Positions 1 to 13,461 of a DNA stretch of 64,000 nt are shown one piece after another (the stretch's first letter is position 1; every line of letters begins with the position of its first letter). Source of the DNA: Colletotrichum lupini (lineage: Eukaryota > Ascomycota > Sordariomycetes > Glomerellales > Glomerellaceae); the NCBI RefSeq assembly GCF_023278565.1, contig NC_064677.1, forward strand, positions 1,798,001-1,862,000, given 5' to 3'. The position numbers and the translations under genes were made by a program. The notes beneath the pieces are model-generated. The model had not been told where the DNA came from. It was given only the letters and a program-made list of their open reading frames with translations, and did no database searches.

Positions 1-82
1 GGGGCAAGAGAGGAGAAAAAGGAAAAGGAATGGATGGGCGCGAGGCGGCGGGCCCCAGTAAAAAAAAAAGGGAACAGAACAG

Positions 83-99
83 ACGAACGAACGAACGAA
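83..99. repeat. ACGA microsatellite
   Basis: About four copies of the tetranucleotide ACGA stand in tandem, in gene-free sequence at the left edge of the window. Confidence 0.8.
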
Positions 100-2762
100 G
101 GAACCGGCGCCAATCCACCCTGTTCCTAGGTAGGTGTGAGGTGCCTGTCCCCTCCTGCTCCCCTCTACGTGTAAGGCAAGGTACCTTTCCCCATGGACTC
201 GCCTTAGTTCCAGGAGTTCCCTTTTTGCTGCTCACCTAAGGTACTTTGTTGCGCCTTGGGTACTTTCTCTCTCACTACGAATACCTGAGGTGCTGTCTAC
301 TTAGGGCTACTCGCTGGGAAGAGGTCTGGTCTGGATGGACTGCCCCAGGGTCGGGAGAGGAGTGAGGCGTGTGGGTTGCGGGCGGGCGTGGGACGAGGGT
401 GTGAGGCGAGTCGAGTTGGGGTGAGGTGTGGAAAGGTGGAGCTTTGGATGACAGGGGGGAGGAAAGACCGGACGTGGGACGTGGGACGTGAGGTGTGCAG
501 CGGCGGCTCAGCAGCCAGTGGTGTGTGCGGTCTGCGGGATGGTCATGGGCAAGGGCATAGGATGGGGATGGATGGATGGGACTGTTGGTGTGAAAAGGCA
601 CCAGTTAGAAACGGTCCATAGGTTCCATGAGTCCATACCTTACGCAGTATGTACCTTCTTCCGTACGGAAGCGAAGAGACTGAGGTTGAGTCCCGTCTGA
701 TACTTTTGTAGAAAACGTGTGCTTTAGCCCTAGGAATAGGTAGGTCGCATCATGCGAATGTACCTTCCTTGTGGTAAAGTGCTCCTGTAGCCTCTTTCCT
801 CCGCCCCTTTTTGGTAAGTAGGGTTTGGGGCAGCTCTTGCTCTTGCTCTTTCCCGACCACGTCCCGTTCTCTCCTCGACGGCAGGTGCAGTGTTCAGTGT
901 CCACGAATGGGTGTGGAACTGTAGATGGGGCAGACACGCCGCACGCCGCACAGGAGAAAAAAAACTGTGAAAGCCAGATAGATAATTGACACACCCAGAC
1001 CGGTGGACGCGGCGGACTGGACGTGGATGTGGACACTTGAAGTCTGGACGACGGACGTTGGCGGGGGACGAAGACGAGGACCGGGGCTGGACGTATGGGC
1101 GACACCACCAGCAACCAGCGGCCAGTGGCTAGTGTACAATGACTGGGTGCACAGGGGTAGTGCCAGGTACGCGCCTTCTCTCATTCGTCGACAAAAGCCA
1201 CTTTACCGTTCGTACCTGCCGCCGATGAACGGAACCTGTCCCAAGCTGGTAAACCTTGCCTCAAGTGGCTTTAGCGGCTTCTTCCCCCCGTTTAGCCTTT
1301 TCTGACCTTCTCTCTCGCTTCCACTTTGTCTCTTCCTCTCCTTCTCCTGCATAGCTGCTCTTAGCCTCCTCCATCCTTCCCGTCTCTCGTAGACTGCTCG
1401 CCCATCTTGCTTCTATTCGTACTCCGCTCTGCGTGGGCGTCTTCACCCTGATAATTGTGCACCTTGTGCGTGCATGCGAGTATGCGTTGTTGACCGGTTC
1501 CTGCGTCCTGCGCCTCACCTCATGCATCCGTATCTCCCAATCCAGATCCAGACCAGCCAAACCAGCCAGACCAGTCTCGTTCCCTCTCCGCTCTCCCACA
1601 CCAGAATGACTACACACCGCCGCAACGCCGCGCGCCGCCGTTGGTCCATCGGGGCTGCTGATAGGAGGTGCACCATCGCACCCGCCATGGATCATGGCCC
1701 TGCTCGTTGCTGCAGTTCCTTGCCCTGTTGATGCTGGACTGCTTTCTTGTGCCCAGTGGCCATTGAGGGAAAGGTGGGGGAGCAGAAACATGCAGCGGCC
1801 GAGGAGAGACCAAACACGACAAAAGGGAGGCCTATCCCAGCAAGCGGGAGGCCAAAAGGGAGACCGGCAAGTGCCAGAGTACCTTTCGCTCTCTATTGTT
1901 GGCTTCGCGGCGTCGCGCCCGATGGACGCATTGAATCGAATCGCGCGGCATCCGTCCACCACCTGGACGCCGATAGACACTCAGCATCATGCCTACCTTA
2001 CGCAGTACGCAGAACTTACATGAACACATCCTCAGGCTCTGATTATCAGAATCCGTCCATCCTTTCCTACCTCGTGTCCGATGCCAGGCTATCTTAGTGG
2101 CTAGTATCAACTAAAGAGTATCCGTCTCCTCTGTAGGTAGACAGACACTACCACGTGTTTTGCGGCTCGAAAGATGCCGCATAAGCATGAGGTAACGGGT
2201 GAGAGCGCGCATCATCCGGCCCAGGCTCTAGATCGCTGCCCGCTATGGGTACTCGGTACAAATAGTGTCGCCTATCCTTTTCGTCCTCACCGTCTTGTGA
2301 CTCTCGTCCAACGCAACGCCAGACGCCGTGGGTCGCGAAGCATGAGCCACGGCCGGGGACTGAAGCAGAGCAAGATACTCGCAGAATGTGTCGCGCTTTC
2401 CGCCAAAATGGCCGTACCTTGCGCGGTAAGTGAGGGGAGACGGACGAAAGAGTCTCCATCCTTTTTGGGGGCCGTAAGAGAAATTCGCGGCCGGTGTCTG
2501 ATGCGCGCTGCATCAACATCTGTGGAGGCGAGTGCGGATCTCCCTCAAGGCTCACGCTGTCTGGCTGTCAGTGGTCAACCTCCACCGCCCGCATCCTCGC
2601 TCCGTTGTTGATCGCCCTGGAAGGCTCGGCCTCGAGGCTTGGTCCTGTCGATTCTGGCATTCTGCCGGGAAAGGGAGGCATAAGAGCCGGACGGTGGGAC
2701 GATGAACGGAAGGTCCAAGGAGGTTTCCGTCAAGCATGACTTGGAAAGGAAAGTCCACGTCT

Positions 2763-2780
2763 ATGGAGTACGTACTCCAT
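2763..2780. repeat. 18-bp perfect palindrome
   Basis: ATGGAGTACGTACTCCAT equals its own reverse complement over 18 bases. Its half-site GGAGTAC recurs elsewhere in the intergenic DNA, for example near 27789, 29352 and 39817. The function is unknown; it could be a protein-binding site or simply part of a dispersed motif family. Confidence 0.75.
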
Positions 2781-5700
2781 ATTGTGCATGCGCAGGTACG
2801 TACACGTCTGGCTGTGACTGTGGCTGATGAGACTGTGTGGGCCCGGAACGGAGCAAGCAGTGAAGCACAGATGCATGGGCGGGGTCCATCTTTTTGGTCC
2901 GGTCCTCAGGCACAGGGGTAACTGACAAGGTAGGTACTTTGAATCCGTAATGCAGACATCCATCAGCAGACACGTCGGACGGCAGCTCGAAAAAGGGGAT
3001 GCAAGGAACGAATGGAAACATGTCTTGGCCCAGAGAACAAAGAGAAGTGGAATTTGTGTTCTAAACTTGCAATGGACGGAATCGTACGTAGACGACACGA
3101 ACAACTCCAAGCGGAGTCAGCGGACATCTTGTTTTTGAATCACTCGGTTCGGGGCTGTTGTCATGCGAAAGATGCAGCCGCACTCCATATTCCGTACCAA
3201 ACAACGCCAAACCTGGAAGTCTCACAGCCGCAAAGCCACGACCGTCTTATCGGTGCTGTTTGGACAGGGGCTTGTTTCCGTACCTACCTATGTATCCGTT
3301 CCCCCTCTGAATTCTCACAGACATCCGCACCTTGTGTTACGGATAGCGATACGGATGCTGGCTCTTTGGTTGTTCGAGAATCAAGACCAACCAGTCCAGC
3401 CAGACATCCTCCCTCCAATCCTCCGACGTCAAGATCATCCAAAGTCTAAAGTCCCCGAATCCCAGCCATTATCTCGTCCCGACATCCAGGCACGGGTAGG
3501 GGAGGGTGCTATAATGTGTTTTGTTATGCATTATCATGACACCTTATCCCGCCAATCTGTCGCGTCCCTCCTACTCCATCCCTTCCCGCATTTTCCATCC
3601 GTTTGCCCTTCTGGGCTCTCTATCTTCCCATGTCGAGTTACCAGGGATCGCCCACCACCTTGGTGAGCTTAGACAACGTTCCTGGAGCCAAGATATCCAT
3701 CCTACTGTGTACCCAGAACCAGACTCGTCATGTGCAGGCAAAACGGCAGGCCTAGTCGGCCCAAACTGTCCCGTCAGTCTTACGTCCGCGAGACGGTGGC
3801 AGGGATGCTTAGGTTCTCTGACGAATACTTGGAGCCCCTCAACCAAGAAAGACCCGCAACGGTTTGTTCACAGTGCGCGGCTTCTCCGCCTTCCGTTGCA
3901 CTTGCCAGTCGCACTTGCACCAAACCTAAGGAAAGAGCCACTAGCTGTAAGGTACCCGAACGGAGGAAGGTACGCTGGATACCTATGTCCCACCTTAGAA
4001 ACGTCGCTCCCTGACCCCTGCTCACGTCGTTCATCCAGTCTTTTCCCGATTGGAACCTCAGGTTGATTTCCATCCACCCTCTTTCTCTCTCGCTCCAAGT
4101 CTCCAAGTCAGGTCTCCATGCGGTTGCAGCGTGAACTTTCAACATGGTCCTGTCAACCTGCATCATACTGCAGGTCGAGGGCGTCTTTTGCTGGCGCCGG
4201 TCGATCGCGGTTGGCATCATTACACTACACTGCTGCACTGCTGCACTGCATTCACAATGCACCACTCGCAACTGGGACAAGCCACATATTCCAGCGTCAC
4301 ATCGCCGGCTCGTCTTCGACTATTTGCTCCCACACTGTGTCGTACCTGACGTCTCTTTCGTCCGGTATTGTCCCTGTTCCTGGCGATCCATGCTCCCCCT
4401 CCTCGCCCTCCTCGCCCGACATTCACGCTTTCCCCTCGGCCCCAAGACGCGCCCTCCTCACACAAGCCGTGTCAGGTACACAATGATCCGCCAGATGTTG
4501 TCGACTGCATCCTGACAAGCTGTGTCACAGACGACTCCAAACGAAACCATACAAACCCGCCATGGCAACCAGGCACCTCTCGAAATAGCACACAAGGTTT
4601 CGTCGAATCGAATCGACGGCCATCAATCATTGTCCAGGGCATGCAGTCATCGATCTAGGCAGCTTCTGTCGTGGATCGTTGCGCCGCCTGACCTCACATA
4701 TGCTGCATGCGGTGCCTGGTTGCTGTTCTGCCCATACACACACACCGTTCGTCCTCAGGCTTGGATCTGCAAGGCTCCGTTCTCCATCTTCTAAACAAGA
4801 ATGATCCGTGGCAAAAAAAAAAAGGGTCGCTCTCGCTTGATATGGTGACGCCTGCCGCTCTGCGCAACAGTCACGCAGCACAGAGACACCTGCCAGACGA
4901 TAGCTGATCCACAAACTTCTGCAGCCGGTAGTATGCGACTGGCGGTCAAGAGTCCGCTCAGACGCCGCCGTCCCGGCTTTGTGAGCCTCCAGCTCGGAAT
5001 GGGTCCATCACGAATTCAAGCTGGAGACAAGACTACATACTTTGAACCTCACTTTGACCCGTACGCCTTGCGCTAGCGCCTATCGCCGAGGGCTGACAAG
5101 GTCTTCCTAGTCAAGACCGCCATACTGAGTTCGACTGATTCAGCACAAGAAAACCAATGATTCAGTCAGAGTGCAAAGCCTCTTTTACTGGACCTACCTA
5201 GCACTTTCCAATCACGAAATATCTGGCTGACGGCTTAGGCCGGGACCAACGTTCAAAAGACTGTTTAAACAAGATAGGCTCGGACCAGCTGGATATTTAC
5301 TCATTACTGGTCACAGCACAGGCTTTCCCGAGCGGCGTGCCCACTATGCACACCCAGGCAGACGGTTCACGGCTCTTGGAACTACGCAATTCTCTTGGCC
5401 GCCAAACTGCTCGCCCGAGGGAGCCCCGACCGTCCACTTATCCGCGGGGCAGATCTCGACGCCCATCTCCACGTCGCCTTTGCGCCCGCTCGGTTCTTCA
5501 TTCGAGCGATGGGGGTGATGGCTTTTATGACATGGTCGATGCTCTTGGGGAGATTCTTGTCATTTCGAGGCCATCCCGCCGGGGACGCCAACGGCACGGG
5601 GTTTGCGCCTCCAGAGGTCGTCCCCTTTCTCGGACCATCAAGACCAAGCCAGTTCCAGAGAGCCTCCACCCATAACTCAAGATACGTCGGTTGCCTTCTG

Positions 5701-7835
5701 GAACCACTGAGTAAGCAGGCGTCAACTTCCACAAATGACATGTCGAGAAAGGGGCCTCCCCATGCTGAGCTGAGGTTCAACCCGCCCAACTACATACCAC
5801 CCAACCTCTTCGGCCGTCATACCGAGGGATGGTGCCGCCACGAATCGTTGCGCAAAAGTCTGAGGTGAACTATGTTTGCTCCATGCTCAGCGTCTCCCTT
5901 TGGCCCTGTCTCGCGTCTGCAACAGACATCGAAACGTCGTACCTCTAAAAACAACGCGTCGGGGCGATCGCCTGGCCATTCCTGTGGGAGTGCCGGGAAC
6001 CAAAGGGATGTCTCAGACAAGACACTAGGGCATCACAAAGATCGCTTTGCACGACGGAGGGTCTTTTTACACACTTTGAGCGTTCCAGTATACATCTAAC
6101 GAACCAATGCTATCCAACACAACGCCCATGACTGGTCTTGTTTCGCTGTCCTCACGTTCGAGCTCGAAACGGTCTTGGAATTCGCATCGATCCTCCCTCT
6201 GTTGCTAGACCAAAGGCAGCGACATACTCTCGTCGGCTTTCCAGGAGCCTTCGGCTTCGGCCTTGGTTTTTGGGAGACGCAACCTGTGTTACCTCGTACC
6301 TGCAGAAGCGTTATGCAGCCAGAACACCCATCCCATGGCCCAAGTGCCACATGCACCGAAGACACTGTAACGCAGCGCTAACTGTCTTTGATCATCCGGC
6401 CAGCTACCTTCAAGCTCCAAGCCATCCGGCCGTCCTACGGTGACCCATTCGAGATTGGTGGAGGAGCTCCATCGGCCAGCGACGGAGGACGAATATTCTA
6501 CATTCGGGAGAAGCACATCCACGAAGTTCGGCCACAGAGCAGCTGGCAGATGGATTGCGGTTGCGCGACTGCCGGAGCTTTGACTCTTAATATGCTCAGA
6601 CGTCCCGGTCTGATCACAACCGGTGACATTGGACATGCTCTGCCAATGTCAGATGACAAAAACTTCAGACGAAATGTTCCGCCCAAGCGCTCATTGGCGC
6701 TCGCTGCCGCCGGCATCGTTCCTCGAAGGCGTGGCGCCGTCGAATGGAGCTCAAGCGATCGGAATGTCCCATGCTCGCGCACGCGTCGGCGTATCACTAA
6801 GACAGACGGACTCCGTGAAGGCGGCTACAAATCTACCATACACCATCAGGAAGCCCGAAATAGCAATGAGATCCTCCGCCCGTCCAAAGTTCAAGGTCAA
6901 ATAGCACCTCCATGTCTGCATTTGCCTTTGCACTTGCACTTGCATTCATGGCATTGGCGCGCCTCATCCCGGCCAGGTGGTCCTCCAAAGAAGAAAGCCC
7001 CGAAGGTTGACGAGGGTCTTGTTAGTATGCTGTTGTTCTCTAACCAACCAAGTAGCTTCGTTTCAAGTGTTCCGAACGACGAAGCATAGAGTTTGGCTTC
7101 ATCCTGCATGGAAACGAGGGAGACCGCACTCGAGAGTCCACAGGCTTCTTTGCTCAAACGAGACAAGTCCGCTGTCAGCGCCGAAGGAAAGTCGTGGAGC
7201 AACGGATAGGGGACGGCATTGGGTCGGTGATGCATGACGGTTCGGCTCCGTTTTCCAGAATCGGTCTTGTTGAAGGGGTGCGCGAAGTGCGAGAAGGTCA
7301 TCACAGTGTTAAGGAATGCGGAAGACTGTCCCTGAGAACTAGTCGGTGTCAGGGCTCCAAGTTGTCTTCAGCAGGATCCGCTTTTACCCCTGAGCGTTGA
7401 TGTTGGTACCTCGCAACTTTCTCAGGGACGCTGCGGCTCAGCCAACCAGCCTCGAGAAGAACAACAGGGATCTGTCAAAGTCAAATCACTCTCATTGGAC
7501 ATTATGCTTGAAACTTGGCCGAATTCGGTCAGGCGAAAGATCGTCGATGGATTTCCTTGTCGGGTTAGAAAGAGAGCCACTACCGCAGCATCTCAAGGCT
7601 CAGGGCTTAAGACTCCCTCATGGAACCAGGGCAGAATCACCAGACATAGAGCCTGGAGGAAGAGAAAGGGAGGGGTGAGAGTCTGAGAGAGGACCTTCGT
7701 TGAGGTTCCCCCTGCCTTCCACGCCTCTCTGGCCCTCATTCTGCGGATACGTCGTGCCTTTTTCGTCTGATCTTTTCTCTTCCCGCTTCTGGCTCGTGTC
7801 TCCAGTCCTAGCCCCCGGTCCGCCTCCGGCCCCGT

Positions 7836-8666
7836 TCAACAACAACTGTCAGACAAGAGCCCTGTCGGAGCGCGGCCGTTGTGCAGCGTGCTTCCTCCGC
7901 GAAACGTCAACCAAGAACCCTGGGGGGGATATCTGTACGGAATACAGATAATTCGCATAAGGGAGAACGGAGCAGGAAGTCTAGCCGTGACCATTGACGA
8001 CCGACCGTCGCATAGTTCCGTGCGTTGTTGGTGGGAGATCGTCGTTTTGGATGCCCACTCGCCGTTGGCCTCGGATTCAAACAATCTAAACACTTCTGTT
8101 ACTGACTCAGCCACCGAAGCCGACGACGGTCGTCCGCAAGTACGGCGGGGCCAATTCTGACTGTGGAATTCATCCATCGCCCTCTTGAGTTGCCAGCCCG
8201 CCGCCGCATGTGTCCGGATTTCGCGGTCGCCGGTATGGGCTGTCCATTGCTTCAAAGAATCTGCCCGTCTGGGGTTCATCGCTGCTAGCATCACCGGACG
8301 CCGGACGGGGACCCCAATCTCACAGCCAGGCGAATTCGTTCCAGAAGAATCGTCGAACATTGCGAGCCCGAAATCCCTGGCCAACTCCCTTGGCTTTGCC
8401 CCTCCCCCTATCTCGAGCCCTGCAGAGTTAATCCTCGCTTGCCGGGAGCCCTTGAGAGACCGGCTCTTGCTGCTGGACCCTTTATGGATAATACGCAAGA
8501 TTGCCGCAAGAGGTAGACAAGGCGAGGAATAGGCGAGATGTATCGCTGACATTTCCGCCGCAAAGTCGGTGGCACCAACCCACAGAATCAAACGGTGGCA
8601 TGAAAATCGGCTACTGACAGCCAGGCAACACGAGAGCGTGTGACGCTTTACGGATACAGGGTCCAT
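7836..8666 (-). CDS. Doubtful 276-codon open frame, product unknown
   Basis: This is the longest uninterrupted ATG-started frame in the left 11 kb. I recognise no family. The translation has no clear hydrophobic core pattern, no motif and no repeats, and its composition resembles translated intergenic DNA. No introns are needed. A frame of 276 codons is long for chance at this GC content, so a lineage-specific gene cannot be excluded, but I consider a spurious frame more likely. Confidence 0.13.
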   Translation of the reverse strand: MDPVSVKRHTLSCCLAVSSRFSCHRLILWVGATDFAAEMSAIHLAYSSPCLPLAAILRIIHKGSSSKSRSLKGSRQARINSAGLEIGGGAKPRELARDFGLAMFDDSSGTNSPGCEIGVPVRRPVMLAAMNPRRADSLKQWTAHTGDREIRTHAAAGWQLKRAMDEFHSQNWPRRTCGRPSSASVAESVTEVFRLFESEANGEWASKTTISHQQRTELCDGRSSMVTARLPAPFSLMRIICIPYRYPPQGSWLTFRGGSTLHNGRAPTGLLSDSCC

Positions 8667-11600
8667 ATATCAGATCTGCTGCTCCGGAAATCCCGTCAGC
8701 CGACCATCCGCGGCTACCGAAAAGGCTACAGTCTGTATCAAGCCCGTATTGTCGATAGTTGGCTAATTTTGCTTGGCTTGACAATGGCGTGCTTCAAAGT
8801 CTTTGTCGTTCCTTTGTTTCCACACCGCGAAACGCTCATGGCTGTCAAACTGTCAGTTGCCATCGATACCGTCCCAAAAGTCTGGTTCTGCTTCCGTAGC
8901 TACGTCCGAAGGCCCAGAGCCTTCGTGTCGCTTGCAACTGCATTCAGCTCCATGTCCACCCACCACTGACAGAGCATAATCACTCCGCGAAATTTGACCA
9001 ATGGGCAGGTTGCCAAAGCTGGGGCTCCGCCGAGGCATGAATGATCATCGCGACGCTGCGACAACACATCGAGAAACGCGCCTTGACGCGTTGCCATTGC
9101 TTACTCCAATTGCAATGTTTTGAAGCCTCGTGTGCAAGATGGTGCATGTCCACTGCGCATTTTACGATTGTTTACTTCCCATTACATGAGAGATACTGTG
9201 CAACGATCCAGATAGACACTAGCGATTGTAAGGCAGAACTCGAGATCCCACAGCATCGCACCACTAAGCTCGGACGATTATTCATTCTCCTCAATCGACT
9301 TGGCTACAGCCTACCTGTACGAAATGCCCTCTATACTGGCATGCAATCGACTACAAGTTACCAACGATCACGAACACAGCGTCTAGCGAAGCCCCCAACA
9401 GCGCAGCAGGGTACCCAAAACTACCGTGATACCGGGCCAAGCATTCCCAATCGAGTTTGCTGAAACTTAGCAGGTTATCGCTTCCTCGACAAGCATTACA
9501 GGCATCGCTGAGAAATTTCCGATTGAGCCTAGCTTCCCCGCCGGCAGAGGAGGGAGGATTCGTGAAGGAAAGAAAAAAGACCACCAGTCATGCGACGCCA
9601 GTCTCCAGCACGCTCACGCTGCTCCGCCGCATTGTTTGGCGATGCGCGGCAGAACATTCTATTGCTACAAAGACCTGCGTGCTCGGGCCTCTAGAGGGGA
9701 CAGGAGTGAGGAGGGGAACCACGTCGGCATGAACCAAAGTGTGGGCCATATGGAGAGGCTGTGCCGGACTTGTCCCTGCTCGTCGTCTGTCTGCGACGTC
9801 GACGTCGTGCATCTGTACGAGATCGCACAAGGGCTTGCAAGAGGATCGACGCTAGCGTTCGTCTGATGTTCTCCCCGGCCCTCACCGAGACGGGTCCCCT
9901 GGCCGGCATCCCGCTGACACCTGCTTGACCCCGAGACGGGACTTGACCGTCGCATTGTTCGGATCAATCTATTCTCCCGGGTTGATCCAGCTTCTCGGCG
10001 ATTGACAAGACCTACCGAGGGCTTCTTTTTCATGACTCGGTATAGGTAAACTCAAGCGCGGAGCGTCCCCGAAGCATAACCCAAGTGACGAACGACCTTT
10101 GGCACTATGGACTGACTGGGTACACTAACTAGCCTTGCCGCATGATACTAATGGATTCCCTGCTTCGTTCGCCCGCCGTCCGAACTGCTCAATTCGAGTG
10201 GGTTCACTTTATATTTCCAAGCCGTCTAAAGCAAACCTATATGTCTGCTTAACCACGCCTTCGGTTTTCCCTGGCCCAAAACGGGTCAGCTTGCGCGATA
10301 TTGAAATGGGACCGTTTTCGCACTAAGAAGCATCACTCTATGCATGCCACGCGGCGTGTCGAAGACTGGAAGGAATAGGAGAGGCCTGGTGATTCATGGA
10401 ATATGCCAACTTGAGCATACACAGCCGGGGCAGCATTTTGCTAGAAAATCCCAGGATCTACGTCTTCTAGATAGCCTTCACTTTGTCTACTCACGGGAGA
10501 TCGGCAGAAAGCCACGTTTCTAGAGACTTTACCCCTATGTGGTGCCCCTTTTGGATGTAATGGCTGACGTTCGTTGTTGCTCCGTAATGTTTTCAGCATG
10601 GTCACTTGCAACTTCACGGGCTACGGCTTAATATCACGACGAATGCCTCCAGACAGGCTCTTCGCTAGTTGGTTGAAGATGGACGTTGCAAGGCCCCACG
10701 ACAGGGAGAAATTTGAGTGGATTTGGACAGTCGGGGAGTGCAGACGGAACATATCGTTGGCTGTATATCGATATATCGAGCCTCTCGGGTTGTGTAGAGC
10801 TGATGCCGTATTCATACATGGGCCGATTTGTGTCGCCCTATGGATCCATAAGCCTATCTGGGATTTAAGAAGATGGGAGGGACTACGATTGCCTTTGTGA
10901 CATCTTCATACTGCGTTGTGAGTGGTCGACTCTGACGCCAATCGCTTTGCATGTCAGTACCTAGCCGAATGACCTCCTGCGTCTGCCACACTGCTTCAGC
11001 TATACTATTTGCTCAGTTGCATGGACCAAAGGATTATCATGACTGACTAAACATCGGAATCATCAGCGCATTATCTACAGGACCTTGAGGTAGGCAGTCT
11101 GGGTTATGAGAGGCTGGGCTTACGGCCTGTAGGTGGTGAGGCATCACTAGGGGAAAGGAGTCCTCCAAAGTCGAATACTCCTGCTTCATATGGAAGACGA
11201 GATCGATTTTTCTCGACCTTTTCCTTTTTTATTTCTCTGTGCTATTCAGACCTGACATGCCTGGGTATCTATGCCGTTACGCCACCTTTCCCACTCTCTC
11301 AAGTAATGGCGGGAGCAGATAGCTCTGGTTTGAAGGTTGGTACTGCTGCCTTTGACTTCCAATCCGAGGGTCTCTCTTCCTCTCTCTCTCTCGTCTGCAT
11401 AGTACACAAGAACCGTGACCTTGGTTCCTAGACCACCCCAAGTGCAAACTTTCTGTCGACGAGATTTCTGGGAGACGGGACTCGGGGTGTCCAAAGTTCC
11501 AGCTAGTTCTTTTGTCTTCTTTTCCGTCACTGTTCCTGTTCAAGGGAAACAGACCGACAGACCATTGGTCCTCCAAACTGCTCGCGATAGGAAAAACTCT

Positions 11601-11801
11601 TCCCAGAGCGACCGATCAGCGAGCTATTTCCTCCCATCCCGCTTCCATCTCAGAGTTGCTTCCTTTTGTGTCTTCCTCCCAGTGACACATGCAGCCTGCG
11701 CAGCTGACATGATTACACGACTGACCAAACATCAACGGCCCAACCCCCGAAACCAGACCAGATCAGAGGAGCCAGAAGCGCATTCATCTACAGCCCCCCT
11801 T

Positions 11802-13461
11802 TCAAAGCTCCTTCATCACCTCCCCAACGGCCTTCTTCGCCATCCTCCGCCTCTGGTCCTCGGGCAGCCCCGCGCTGAGGTCCCGGACAGCCTGCAACTT
11901 GCGCATCATCTGCTCAATCTTTTCCACGTCCTCGGCGTCCAGGTCCTCTTTCTCTGCGTCCTCGGCCTTCTTCTCTTGCGTCGTCTTCGCCGAGTCCGGT
12001 TTCTCGGTGGTGGTAGCGCCTCCCGCGCTTCCACTCGCTGCTTTTGCCGTGTCCGCTGCTCCCCCTTCTACTACTTCATCCTCATCCTCCGGCTCCTGCT
12101 CGAGGTTCCAAATCGCCTTCTTCAGCCCTTCGAAATCCGCTCTGTCGAAGCCGAAATCCAGGTTCTCTGGGTCGTCGAGGTCGAAATCGTCGTTGTCGTC
12201 GCCGTCGTCGTCGTTGCTGGTGCCGCCTGCTAGAGGTCTGGGTTTCCTGGGTAAATCACCGGCGGCGGTGTCGAGGTCCGAATCGAGGTCTGATGGGCCG
12301 TCCATGTCGTCTGCGGCGTCCCAGTCGTTAGATTCGAGGGCTTCGAGGACTCTTGCTATACCCATTTTCTCTGGCAAAGGGATGTCAGCATGGACGGACC
12401 TTTTATGTTGTGCCGAATAGGGGTAGGTTCCGGGACAAAGGTGCTCTACTCTCCCATGTCCCCTTCTTCCCAAAACGGCCCTCAAGTGTTGAAGCACGGC
12501 TCAGGGGTATGAACCGCAGACGGAATGATCCGAAGCAAGAGAGAGAGCCAAGGGCAGAAACGGAAAAGAAGAGACAAGAAAGGGGATGTGACGAACCTCC
12601 AAACTCGTTCCGGCCGTCATCCTTCTTACCCCCACGAACCTGCACAAACTCGAGTCCCCACTCAGCGCAGAGATCCTCCCACTCGTCCGCCGTCCCATCC
12701 CCGACGCCGATGCCCAGCCCGACGCCGTCCCATCCCCACCCGCCGAGCCCTTCGCGAACGACCCTCCCGACCTCGGTGATGAGCGCGCGGGTGTCCTCTG
12801 GCGAGGGCTGGGGGGTCGTTGCCGGTGCTGTCACTGATGCTGGCGCAGGGGTGGTACCATCTGCCGGTGACGGGGCTGATGTCGAAGACGATGATGAAGG
12901 AGAAGAAGGCAGCGCAAAAACAACAGCCAGCCCGCCCAGCACGGTGAGGACCTCCTTGGCCTCGGGCGAGAGAAAGGAGGCGGACCACTCGGCCGGGGAG
13001 TCGACGAGGTCCAGCCAGATGGGCACGTCGGCGGTGTAGTAGCTCGTCTTGATGGGGAGGATGTGCGTTGTGCCCGCGAGGGTTGTGGATGCCGGTTCTG
13101 GGTGGGTGCCCGTGAGGTCTACCCTTCCCGCGTTAGTACGATACTTCCACAAAGTGTAGGCATCTAGTGAGAGTGCGCGGAAAGTTTGCAATGTGACGAG
13201 TTGCGGTGAGATCATGAGGATGCCGTTGCGTAGTTTCGCATGTGATGCGGGCTTCTTTCCTCTTTCATCTCATGAGCATGAGATACATGAGGTCAAGAGC
13301 TTCTGTTTGAGGATGCAATAGCCAGACGCCAAGGCTCATGTAAACAAACAGGGGAAAAATAGAAAGTGCCGTTTTCGCCAACCTTTGATGACTCTACTCA
13401 AATGCTGCGTCGAGTCCGCAAGCGAGACCGCCAACACCCGGCGCGGATTCTTGACTTCCAT
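11802..13461 (-). CDS. IRC6: Irc6 / p34 (AAGAB-like) clathrin-adaptor cofactor
   Basis: Spliced model: exons 13461-13383, 13118-12597 and 12370-11802, giving 389 residues with frame kept across both GT-AG introns (264 and 226 nt). The first intron ends CGTACTAACG...TAG, a clear branch point. The protein opens with the fungal Irc6 signature NPRRVLAVSLADSTQHLSRVIKDLTG. A domain of this family's Rab-like but P-loop-lacking type follows (WLDLVDSP..., VLTVLGGLAVVFALP, EWEDLCAEWGLEFVQV), then MGIARVLEALESNDW. An acidic linker and a conserved helix ending GEVMKEL close the protein. The family (yeast Irc6, human AAGAB) assists assembly of AP-1/AP-2 clathrin adaptors in the cytosol. Residues about 90-145 contain a poorly conserved Ser/Pro/Ala linker. 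The first donor (GTTGGC) is weak, so exon 1 is slightly less certain than the rest. Confidence 0.85.

Larger units (their letters stand above)
1..11801. other. Long intergenic stretch with no supported gene
   Basis: This 11.8-kb stretch has ordinary base composition and many short open frames on all strands. None has a recognisable domain, a convincing start or matching splice sites. It holds a short ACGA repeat near 83-99, an 18-bp perfect palindrome at 2763-2780, scattered GTACC/AAGGTAC motifs (near 177, 236, 2931 and 3951) and pyrimidine-rich tracts. The longest open frame (minus strand, 7836-8666) is listed separately. It may be promoter sequence for a gene left of the window, decayed genes or non-coding transcription units; nothing in the sequence decides. 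Confidence 0.6.

Noticed and set aside
1261..1980. Minus-strand frame of 239 codons
   Set aside because: Compositionally biased translation of a pyrimidine-rich stretch with no domain and no splice or promoter support.
6388..7089. Plus-strand frame of 233 codons
   Set aside because: No family resemblance, poor start context, and overlapping frames of similar length on the other strand.
11415..12233. Long plus-strand frame of 272 codons
   Set aside because: It lies antisense to the third exon of the Irc6 gene; its Ser-rich and Val-rich translation is a shadow of the acidic linker.
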